Origin: Saxidomus purpurata
Lineage: Eukaryota > Mollusca > Bivalvia > Venerida > Veneridae
Assembly (NCBI GenBank): GCA_022818135.1
Contig: JAFMSR010000010.1
Location: forward strand, 16,432,222-16,496,221
Reading direction: 5' to 3'
DNA: 64,000 nucleotides
Shown one piece after another: positions 1 through 9,700 of the stretch. Under the pieces are notes generated by a model. That model searched no databases. It was not told the DNA's origin and was given only the letters and a program-made list of their open reading frames with translations. The position numbers were made by a program, and so were the translations under genes. Positions within the stretch are counted from its first letter, which is position 1. Every line of letters begins with the position of its first letter.

Positions 1-464
1 TACTTTTTTATAGTTGCGTCTTAGTATCTTGTCAAATGTTTTAGTAATAGGTTTAATTTTGTGACTGTGATATAATGATAATTTGTTTTTATTGTAGTTT
101 GTCTTAAGTTAAAATATCTAATGCTTATTAATTTTATCATTTGCTTCCTAGTATATTTATTCTGTTTTAACTTGAATAATGTGTTACAATGCTGTAACTT
201 CTAGTCAAACTGTGTTAACATAAGTGAAATCTAACTGCGATAATATTTAATTGATAGTATTTATTTGCATTGGTTAAAGGCTCTCTATGTCATGCCACCA
301 ACACAGGGGACCACAATGGAAATAAGAGTCTCTCTTTTTTGTGTTATCCTTGGTGTTGGTGTGCATGTCATGGCTTATTTATTCTCATGTATGTTATATA
401 TTTGTACCGTACATGTTGTTTTAAGTGTCTATGTATTCCATACCGAAATAAATCCATCTAATCT
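1..464. other. AT-rich non-coding stretch
   Basis: No coding region, RNA gene or recognisable repeat end is seen. Short open frames here lack domain-like composition. Confidence 0.5.
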
Positions 465-466
465 AT

Positions 467-932
467 AGATAAAATAAAAGTTGTGATATTTAGGAAAGCA
501 GGCATGCTACCAAGAAATCTCGGTTTTTCATATTACGGACAGAATATCCGAATTGTAAAGACATTTAATTACTTCGGGGTTGTTTTTAGCGGATCATTTC
601 ACGAAGCACAGTTAACACTTTCAGAAAAAGCAAGTAAAGCAATTTTCAAATTAAATAGTAACTTATCAACATATACTGAAGTAAGCATTTCACATAGATA
701 ATATCTGTTTGATTTACTTATTTTATCAATACTTAAACTACAGCTATGACGTTTTGGGGATTCCATACTGCAAATAGCATAGAACGTGTTCACACACTAT
801 ATTGTAAAAGAAATACTATGCGTAAAACGTAGTACGCAAAATGACCTTGTATATGGTATTCTCGGAAGAAGAAAGTTGATTGTTAAAAGATATTTTAGAA
901 TCATCAAATATTGGTCGAAACTATAAGAGCTC
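467..932 (+). pseudogene. Non-LTR retrotransposon reverse-transcriptase relic
   Basis: Conceptual translation reads KVVIFRKAGMLPRNL, then a YYGQ-type segment, FNYFGVVFSGSFHEAQ and KASKAIFKLN. This is the conserved region just after the catalytic core of LINE-type reverse transcriptases ('K.vi F.k.g..p..l.. ...g..i..v..f.YLGv.f'). The frame closes with TAA at about 699-701. Similarity continues in other frames to about 930, with pieces like QNDLVYGILGR and RIIKYWSKL. Several stops and at least one frameshift show it is dead. No catalytic YxDD motif, poly-A tail or target duplication is visible, so the copy is truncated at both ends. Family assignment beyond 'LINE-like' is not supported. Confidence 0.8.
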
Positions 933-973
933 AAGGTCAGGATTATGCCTGTTCCGGCTTTGTTTTTGTCGTT

Positions 974-1165
974 TTCATCCGTATAGTGCTGACCTCATCC
1001 AAGTAGTGCTGATGCAAGCGCGTAGTGCTGTCGTCATCCGTGTAGTGCTGACGTCATCCGTATAGTGTTGACGTCGTCTGTGAAGTGCTGACGTCATTCG
1101 TATAGTGCTGGCGTCATCCGTGTAAGTCTGATGTATGCGCGTGGTGCTGTCGTCATCCGTATACA
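974..1165 (+). repeat. About 20-bp minisatellite containing CRE-like sites
   Basis: About ten degenerate copies of a unit resembling 'tagtgctgacgtcatccgta' run head to tail. Two copies contain the palindrome TGACGTCA (1049-1056 and 1089-1096), the core recognised by CREB/ATF factors. Others carry one-base variants. The array follows the retrotransposon relic directly. Confidence 0.75.
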
Positions 1166-2235
1166 TCAGAAATGTATATGTACGTTGTCATTTCAAGGTT
1201 GGGACTTCGCAAAATATCCTTACAACACATTTCTGGATTTTGAACAGACTTTATTACAGACAGGATTAAGTGTTTCATATTGATAATTTATTGCTATGAC
1301 AACAAAAAACGGAAACAAAAATGTTATGTCACAATAGATTTACCTTTAATGTCTTATATATGTCTTCAATTATGATGACATATGAGTATTTCTCTTATAT
1401 ACTGCTTTACACAAAACCAACTATGCTGTCATATGAAAAGTTAATCAACAAAAATATGTGTGTGCAGATCCCTAAATAGTAATGTGAAAACTAAATAACG
1501 TGAATCGTATTGACCCCAAAACTGCAGGAACGGACTTGTAACAGTTTTACGGTTAACCCTCGAAGTGATTGTTCTGACCTTCGATCATGTCGACAAATGA
1601 TTTTGCCTTTAGTGACCAGTGCAGATCATGATCACCCTGTACATCGTTGCAGTTTGTCTATACGCACTGACTGCTTTGCAGCAAGTTTTTTTAACTGAGC
1701 ACCCCTTTTGAAAATAAATGGTTCAATCCAAAATGAAAGATGAACAAGTCCATTTTTAAAAACTTAACGGGGTATTTATATCATACAGATTTGAGCTAAA
1801 TGACACAAATTGTTAACTGACTGTCCCACAATAAATTACTTTCTGACACATATATATCACATTTGTTTATCACTAATTATTCATCCACACAATTTTCATA
1901 CGGCTTATCTATTAATACAGCTTACTTCTATAGAACAATACATAACAAGACCTATTTGTAAAACACGAATGCTCCCCCACAACCACACCTTCGTGATGCA
2001 AACAGTTTATGCATTACTAGGGGCCATCAACTGGTAATGACAAATCAAGTTTGAAAATGTTTGCCCACTGGTTCTTGACTAATGCCTAAGAAAGCATTTT
2101 AATATACAGTCTTGATATTTACATGTGACCTTAAACTTGAGCAGCATGATTTTAAAAAAGTGTTCTGATAATTAACCTAAATTTCATGAAAACCTTCCAG
2201 GAGTTTAGGAGATATATATGTAGCGAACCTGGATA
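1166..2235. other. Non-coding, nothing recognised
   Basis: AT-rich sequence without coding signal. The last 200 bases resemble generic interspersed repeat flank leading into the element that starts at about 2236. Confidence 0.4.
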
Positions 2236-3070
2236 AAACAAGAGCTGTCCCTCACAAGTGACGAATGCCCCCGAAAGAGGTGTCTCACAGTCTTTGTCCT
2301 CTCCATGTGCTCAATAATTGTGGTATGTAATTTTAAAATACTTCCATGCATGGCAGAGTTACCATGCATACAGTTTTCCATTACTTTTAAACACTAAGTG
2401 TGACCTTGACCTTTGAGGTAGGAACGTGGGTCTTGCACGCGACACGTCGTCTTGGTGTACTAGAAGTTATAAAGTTGTAAAGTTATTTTAAAATCCTTCA
2501 ATGCATGACAAAGTTACAGTCTGGACACGAATGTGTGCATATATACAGGATTCCATTACCTATAAACTCTAGGTGTGACCTTGACCTTTGAAGTAGGGAT
2601 GTGGGTGTTGCACGTGACACGCCGTCTTGATGTGCTAGACATTTGTGCCAAGTTATTTTAAAATCCTTCAATGCATGACAAAGTTACAGTCCGGACACGA
2701 ATGTGTGCATATGTAGAGGATTCCATTACCTTCAAACTCTACGTGTGACATTGACCTTTGAGGTAGGGATGTGGGTCTTTCACGCGACACGTCGTCTTGA
2801 TGTGCTAGACATTTGTGCCAAGTTATTTTAAAATCCTTCAATGCCTGACAAAGTTACAGTCCGGACACGAATGTGTGCGTATGTGGAGGATTCCATTACC
2901 TTCAAACTCTAGGTGTGACCTTGACCTTTGAGGTAGGGACGTGGTTCTTGCACGCGACACGTCGTCTTGATGTGCTTGACAGTCCGGATTACGAATGTGT
3001 TAGTGGGGACGCACAGACGGACAGACAGACGGTGCGATTTTAATATGCCACCCTTCGGGGGCATAAACAT
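2236..3070 (+). mobile_element. Non-autonomous mollusc-type repeat with internal 170-bp tandem units
   Basis: It begins 'acaagagctgtcc...gaatgcccccgaa' and ends 'ttcgggggcat', giving a short inverted pair (ATGCCCCCGAA against TTCGGGGGCAT). Between them a 170-bp unit repeats: 'aaatccttca' recurs at 2491, 2661 and 2831, and each unit carries 'gaccttgacctttgaggtaggga'-like text. A degenerate first unit starts near 2325. The right part has cagacggacagacagacgg. There is no coding capacity. The start motif is shared with the repeat at 28195. It resembles interspersed repeats common in bivalve genomes; that statement is from memory, not a search. Confidence 0.7.
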
Positions 3071-3572
3071 GACCCCCTACGTGTGACCCCTACTCTAAAC
3101 CGGCAGATTTGCACAATGTCTGACAGTTGACCTAAGAATGATGAAAATCCTTCCACAGGTGTGTAGGATATATGGAACGGCCACGACAACCAACAGACCA
3201 ACTGAAAGAATGGCCAACACATTGACTCGAGCAATTTCTCTCTACAAAAGTATCGCAATATTTTTACATTTGCTACTAAAACTTTAAACTGATCACCGGT
3301 ATGTTATATCTGTAAGTGTACTGATTCTTGCATCTCAAATATTTGACTAGAAACTGTTGAAAAACTCTTTCAGTAGTGGGAACTCTTCGAAAATTACCCA
3401 CTGGCACACAACAGTTTTTACAATCTCTTTGAACTTTTCAGTCATATCTCTTGCAAATGTTAACCCGTTCATAATTTCTGCCAATCGTAGGTTGAAATGA
3501 ATGCCGTTCTTTTTACAGATGTACTGCAAACACTTCAACATCCGCCATTGCACTTTTTCCACAGATTCTCTA
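3071..3572. other. Non-coding, nothing recognised
   Basis: No coding signal. The first part still looks like the flank of the preceding repeat; the rest has no recognisable feature. Confidence 0.35.
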
Positions 3573-3950
3573 TCCACCATTGTACAACGGTCTGCAAGAG
3601 AGAGTTGAAATTGATACGGTGTGTCCACCATTGTACAACGGTCGCAAGAGAGTTAAAATTGATACGGTGTGTCCACCATTGTACAACGGTCTGCAAGAGA
3701 GAGTTAAAGTTGATACGGTGTGTCCACCATTGTACAACGGTCTGTAAGAGAGAGTTTAAATTGATACGGTGTGTCCACCATTGTACAACGGTCGCAAGAG
3801 AGAGTTAAAATTGATACGGTGTGTCCACCATTGTACAACGGTCGCAAGAGAGAGTTAAAATTGATACGGTGTGTCCACCGTTGTACAACGGTCGCAAGAG
3901 AGAGTTAAAATTGATTCGGTGTGTCCACCATTGCAAAACGGTTGTGTAAA
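3573..3950 (+). repeat. 51-bp minisatellite, eight copies
   Basis: Eight direct copies of a 49-52-bp unit containing 'tccaccattgtacaacggt' and 'attgatacggtgtg' begin near 3573, 3624, 3674, 3723, 3774, 3826, 3877 and 3927. Because 51 is divisible by three the array stays open on both strands and yields repetitive ORFs. These have no other sign of being coding. Units differ by 1-3-base indels, and the last unit is the most diverged. Confidence 0.9.
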
Positions 3951-4078
3951 GGTATAAAAAAAGAGTCAAGCGATGCAGAATTTTGAATGGGTATAAAAGA
4001 GTTACCCAGAATGAAAAGCAGGCGAACGGAACCGTCGTCAATGGATGCTTAGATTCAAATACACAAAGCCTTCTTATG

Positions 4079-5113
4079 CCCCAGTCATAGTGTCACGTTT
4101 TGGCCGCGCCGTTTTGTGCCCCGTTTATGACAACCACGTTTTGGAAATTTTCGCCGAGTGCCACGATGTTCCAAGTTGTCGCCACGCGCTAGCTACGTGC
4201 TAGCCACGCTGTTGCCACGTTGTAGTCCCGTTGTGACACGACTGACAGGTGACAACGAATATCAAAGTCGGGTTATGCCACGCTGCCGCCACGCTGTCGC
4301 CTCGTTGTCGCCATGTTGTGCTTCGTTATGCTTTGCTGCCGCCACGCTGCAACCACATGCAGCTAAAAGTCGCCACGTACTCACGGTCAGACTGGCCTAG
4401 TAATAAACAAAATCATTACCGATTTGACATCCGAGCGAAGTACATCTCCATTCTAAAAACTAGTATGCAAAGGGGAAAACAGATCGCCGCGAAATTATCC
4501 AGAATGTTGTGATATTTAGGTAAATCAAATACCGGTTGTTGTGTACAAGAATACACTGTGAAATTTACAGACTATAATTATTTGCACTTACGAATAGTTT
4601 AGTCATACGAATTGTATTGAAAAAGCCCCAGAGATCATATAACGCATATCATATAAAGCGTACCACAACGTATCAAAACGTACCACAACATCGTACAACG
4701 TAGAACACCGTAACATAACGCAGCTCATAACGTAGTTCAACGTGTGGACAACGTATCATAGTGTTACACAGCGTGGCATAGCGCGGCACGCGGAACGTAG
4801 TAGCAACGAGACTACAACGTCGCATAGCGTAGCACAACGTGTCAACAACGTATCAACGTTCTGTTACGTTTTTGCCACGTTAATGCCACGTAATACTACG
4901 TTGTACCACGTTCTCGCCACGTTGATGTCACGATGTAGTACGTTGTGGGAAAACGTGAGTGAATTTTGAACATGTTCAAAATTGAAATTTCCTTTTCACG
5001 TTTAGCCACGTTTGATCACGTTTTAGCCACGTTCTTCTACGCTTGCTGACGTTGTAGCCACGTGTCCAAACGTAGCTTAATGTAGCGGCCAAAACGTGAC
5101 ACTATGACTGGGG
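4079..5113. mobile_element. 1-kb element with perfect 29-bp terminal inverted repeats and ACGTT-rich interior
   Basis: The sequence at 4079-4107, starting CCCCAGTCATAGTGTC, is exactly reverse-complemented at 5085-5113, ending CACTATGACTGGGG. The interior is built of short words such as 'gccacgttg' on the left half (to about 4390) and their complements 'caacgtagc' on part of the right half. The element is therefore partly palindromic at large scale. No transposase frame is present and no clear target duplication was found next to the ends (left 'ttcttatg', right 'tattatac'). Best read as a non-autonomous DNA transposon of unassigned superfamily. Confidence 0.8.
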
Positions 5114-5173
5114 TATTATACTTAACGTGCGTTACAAAAAATAGTATTTGGAACAGTTACAGTGTTCCAAATA

Positions 5174-5851
5174 CAGTAATCTCTCAATATAATGACTCCG
5201 GATAAAGCAAAATTTCGGATATTACGAACACAATTTCAGGGCCCAAATTTTCTTTTTTTTTAATTTTATATGAAAATGATATATGGATAAACATACTGTG
5301 GATATAAGGAACAACTTTAAGTGGAATTATGCACATTTTTTTCAAGTAAAAATCCAGCTGAAATAGGTGTGTGTAAAAAGGGTAGAGGAAATAATAGCTT
5401 TTAACCCAATACACCAAACTCTTCCTGCTACCAGTACGAAATAATAACTTTCCAAAAATTACTTTTCTTATTTTGACTCGGAAAGTCAATATTTAAAAAA
5501 AACTGCATGCAGGAGTTGCTTCCCTTCCACTACACTGCCGAAATCTGTACATGTGGTCAACAACAGCAATGACACAAGGGAGATCACTTTTAACAAAAGA
5601 ACTAGTATCTTATTACAACTACAACGTGTAGTTGTAGTTGTAGTTGTAGTATCTTATTAGTCCATTTTTTTATTTCTAAAGCACCAACTTCAAATACTAA
5701 TGCGGCATTATCATTAGTTTAACACATTTAAATGCACAGCAACCGAAAATTGCTTTTATAAAACTATCACCAAAATACACTATGTGCAGTAAGATGCACA
5801 TAATGTCACTTTAAATGGTTTCAATGAGTTCGTTATACACAGAGTTTACTA
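5174..5851. mobile_element. pogo/Tc1-type MITE (TA target), carrying a nested MITE
   Basis: The left end CAGTAATCTCTCAATATAA (after TA at 5172-5173) is imperfectly mirrored by the right end TATACACAGAGTTTACTA, followed by TA at 5852-5853. The TA flank and CAGTA-type tip are typical of pogo-like members of the Tc1/mariner superfamily. Most of its length is the piggyBac-like MITE at 5321-5810, inserted inside it. Confidence 0.6.
5321..5810. mobile_element. piggyBac-like MITE (TTAA target), first of three copies
   Basis: It is flanked by TTAA at 5317-5320 and 5811-5814. Its body matches the elements at 41702-42131 and 62072-62502, sharing phrases such as 'gctgaaataggtgtgtg', 'acgaaataataactttcc', 'ggagttgcttcccttcc' and 'acacaagggagatcac'. 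Its left tip is degraded (GTGGAATTATGCAC) compared with AGTGACATTATGCAC in the others. A TTG/TAG-rich expansion at 5618-5650 makes it longer. It is the most diverged and probably oldest of the three. Confidence 0.75.
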
Positions 5852-5924
5852 TACTAGTGGTTCTTTAATATTAAGAAGTTTTTTTTACCAAGTTCTTAGT
5901 TTTTGTAACAATTGTTCATATTAA

Positions 5925-6530
5925 GCATTGACGGCCCTAACACAACACAAAGCACACCATCTGACCTATTCCTGTTTTTTTTATCAACAAAGGTGATTCA
6001 TTTCCACGTTGTGGCTCGGACACAGAAAATGGAAATATGAATACCTAAACGACTGTTTCCCTTAAACAGATACCCTTTTCCATCCAGTGATTGCTGAGAA
6101 ATAGCCTGACAAAAACCTCTGTGTACACTATGCCTACGGTTTGTATGACAAAATCAAAGGGCTGAAACTCGTCGAAAAATTATTCTAGCGCAACATGCTA
6201 ACGGTATGCACAAATACGTTTGGTATCAATTACTTCTGTGAGGTTTAATTGATTTATCGCCTTTGGTTGCTGAGAAATAGGTCGGAAAAAAATTGTTGAA
6301 AAAATTGTTGAAAAAAATCAAAGGGCCTTAACTAAAGCAGAACTTATCCAAGCGCAACATACCGACGATATGCACACTATAGGTTTGGCAATAATCACTC
6401 CTGCAAAGTTTCATTGTTACCTGGATAGTGTTTTCCGGGAAAAAAGCGTTGACAAAATGTTCACGGAAGGACAGACAAGGTGACTCTAGTATACCCCCTT
6501 AAACTTCGTTTATGGGGGTATAAATAGCAT
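5925..6530 (+). repeat. Interspersed repeat fragment ending in 'gggggtata'
   Basis: Duplicated words such as 'gctgagaaatag', 'caaagggc' and 'gcgcaacat...atgcaca' recur across the stretch. Its right end carries 'ggaaggacagacaaggtgac' and 'cccttaaacttcgtttatgggggtata', a layout like the elements at 2236 and 10910. No coding frame. Confidence 0.5.
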
Positions 6531-6563
6531 CAGTCTATATTAATTTAAACTATCATACACTAC

Positions 6564-6782
6564 CTGTAAATGTAAGAACAATCGTCTTTAGGACAACTAG
6601 CTCTTCCTTTGTCAGTTTCAATTTGCTGAACTTAACGCTCGTCTTATAGACGCTCTCGACGTATACATCGCTCCAAATGTTGGCCGCGTCCTGGTAAGTC
6701 ATGTCATACTCTCCGGTGAACACACCAAGCTCTGTATCGATACACTGGCAGTGACCCAAGATCCATAACTCTGCAGATCCTT
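6564..6782 (-). CDS. Nuclear receptor exon: ligand-binding domain helices 5-8
   Basis: Begins EGSAELWILGHC, continuing LIK of the previous exon as in 'LLK.g..e...l'. It contains a beta-turn-like segment (DTELGVFTGEYDMT) and ends FSKLKLTKEELVVLKTIVL. The last part matches helix 7-8 ('l.Lt..E.alL.a.vlf'). Donor GTAGTG. The following exon was not identified. Confidence 0.88.
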
Positions 6783-9700
6783 CTAGAAGAAATAAATAAA
6801 GAAGTACGAGCAGAAGTAACTAATTTTTTACATATTCACACTGGTAATTTTGAAAGCTATGACATTGACACGCTGTCGTGACACCAAATTTCGAACATGT
6901 ACATTAAATTTAGTATAACGCATACATTGTAACTATGGTATCCTAACGTTTACTTTGTAAACCAAAATTTTTCAAAGATTAGTTCAAACATTGGTTGTAT
7001 AGTGGTTAAGGTTTTGGCTGCTCAACTCGGAGGTCATGGGTCACGTCCACACCAAAGGGTTTGTCACGGTTCTGGCTTTACCCAGGAAGTGGATATAAAG
7101 GTGACGCTGTAACCTCCAAAATACACATTTTCTTGACAAATTAGCATAAAGATAAATGGACATAAAACTAAGCAGGCAGAAGAAATGACTGTACATAGGC
7201 AAATCTAAAGCTTGCCCAAAATGGAGACACCTTGATCGGCATTGCCTTTTTTTAACCAGTAGCCTTAATTGAAAAATGCGTACCAGTTTTTAACTGTACT
7301 TATTACTAAAAAGATGTACCCTTTATAAGGTTGATTTGGTCCTCCATATCCAGTTTCTTCCATCCAGGTATAGCCTTGATGAATGAAATTGTGTTTCGGA
7401 ATTCAGAGTCCATAAGTTCCGCAACTTTGTGCATCTGTTCATCTCTGACATAAAAAGAAATAGCAAAAATTGCTGAAACATGTCTTCATACGAACAACAG
7501 ACAACACGTCCCATACTTTATGGCCTTCTCCATGCATGACTACCTTATAAGTATGTTTACCTCCCGGCCGTTTTTGAGACAGGGTATTAAATTAGACTTT
7601 ATTAATTTTACACCCACGTAGACTCAAAAGTTCTTGTCACACAAATTAAGTATTCTCTGTGACCACTTCCTGCATTTCTGACTTGTACTTCAGCCAGACG
7701 AGGCATTGTCGAAGTTGCAGTCAAAATCAGCTAAAGGGATTCAAACCAACAGCCAACAGGTTAGAAGTCTGACTCACAGAACGCGGAATACGCTGAAAAT
7801 CTCGACGGAGGTTATCTTTAATTAAACTAAATAATTGGGATTTAAGCAATATATAAGAGAGGATTAAGATGTGTTGCCATGGTTACGGTTACTATCTTCA
7901 AACCAGTTGCAAACTCATTGTCCTATTAGACTGGATGCGTATATGACAACGAAAATCTGTTTTACCCTGTCTTCTAATTTATTCATAATCAGATAGTAAC
8001 GGAAATGCATGATGCCATGAAACGGACACTTATCATATACTTGTCACGTGACCACTTTCTTCTTCTTCCTCCAGTTTTCTCTGCCTTCTAAGACGAAGTG
8101 CATGAGTTGGCTGTACACTATGTCGTGTCGAGGAAATGGTTTTTGATAATATGTCCCAATCATTGAAGCAAATGAGTTAAACACATCTTAAAGAGATATT
8201 TACACTTTCTAGTATATATACTTTTTATATGGACTTCAAGTTCTTTGGTCATATTCTAATAGCATCTTAAGTGATTTCTTAAGTATTTTAACTTTTAATT
8301 ATTATATGACTTGTATTATTCTCTCGAAAGTCAATTATTGCATATAAACTTCATCATTAATCATATTTTATTGCATATACATGCACATAAATACATGTAC
8401 ATAAAAACACAGACATATGACACAACAAACCAGAGCAAATGGGTCGGGTCACATGTTCTAGGAAAATTAATAAGACGACTCTTTCCAACAGACGACCCTT
8501 CCCAATAATGGACGGCTCTTCCCAACTGTTCTTGTCGGGGAGTTACAACTGTTTTAACATGTTGCAATTCACAATGTTCTTTCTAAAATACCTTCTTATA
8601 ACGAAATTGTTAATATTAAGGAAAATATCACGATTTTACAAGATGCTACTGGAATATGGTCCCAGTTCTGTGAAAGCATTGTTAAAATAGCAACACAATA
8701 ACATTACAAAAATACCTTTTAATTTCCAGCTTACTTTTTGGCATAGAACTCTTTACCATTGACTTTGGCCTTTCTCTCTGAACTCGTTGCTGCAGAAAAA
8801 AGCGTGTCACAGCCATTTATTTCATATAGCTTTAGTACATACTATACACATAGTATGTCTACATACATTTACATTCTAGTACCTTGTTTATTTCTTGTAA
8901 AAATGCACACAAACATCGGCATATGATGTTACACAAACAATACGAAAGCGTTCTTGCATGTTAGAATGATTTTACGTCTTTTGTTACATATCTTTGAATT
9001 TTCATATCAAATTAATGTAATAGGTAGCATTTTCCTAACATAACAGACATTGGTTATGCAGGACAGCGCCAAAAATCCCAGGCACACACATGGATCATTA
9101 CGTCATCTTTAACGTCAGGAAACAGTTACTTCTAACTTTTGTTTAAAAAAAACACTTACGTGAAATTCTTTCTGACGTTTCTTCATGTGGACTTCATCTA
9201 AGAAAGCATCGAGGTCTTCTATTAGTTGATCCTGAGATTTCAGCAGTCCATTTATGACTGATTGATTTTCTTCATCTGAAAATTGATATCCGTCAAGACT
9301 CTGACAGTGATGCTTGGAATAAATAATATCTAACTGCTGACTAGATTGGCAATCTATTTCCATTCCTTCAGAACTTTGCCAAGGATTCATAACACCATTT
9401 TCATATAAATCGATTTTGTCTAAATACATATCGCTGTGTCCAACATCACTTTCAGGTGGACTTGTGTATGCAGTGAAATCTTGTTCAACGCCATGACCAG
9501 AAACGAAGAAACTACCACCCGTTTCATTAACTACACCTGTATCTTCTTCCGGTATACATTCTTGAGTTTCTCTTGACTTGACTTCTTCAATGTATTGAGT
9601 TTTCTTCTCGTAGGAATAACGACCAGTCTTTATAGCTGAAAAAGTAAGGTAATTTTCCCTAAAATAAGGTAAATTTCCCAAAAATAATGTAAATTAATAG

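Noticed and set aside
3347..3631. 94-residue minus-strand frame
   Set aside because: Runs into the minisatellite and has no recognisable domain or splice sites.
3573..3950. CRISPR-like regular repeats
   Set aside because: No unique spacers, eukaryotic context, head-to-tail units without gaps. The same applies to 974-1165.
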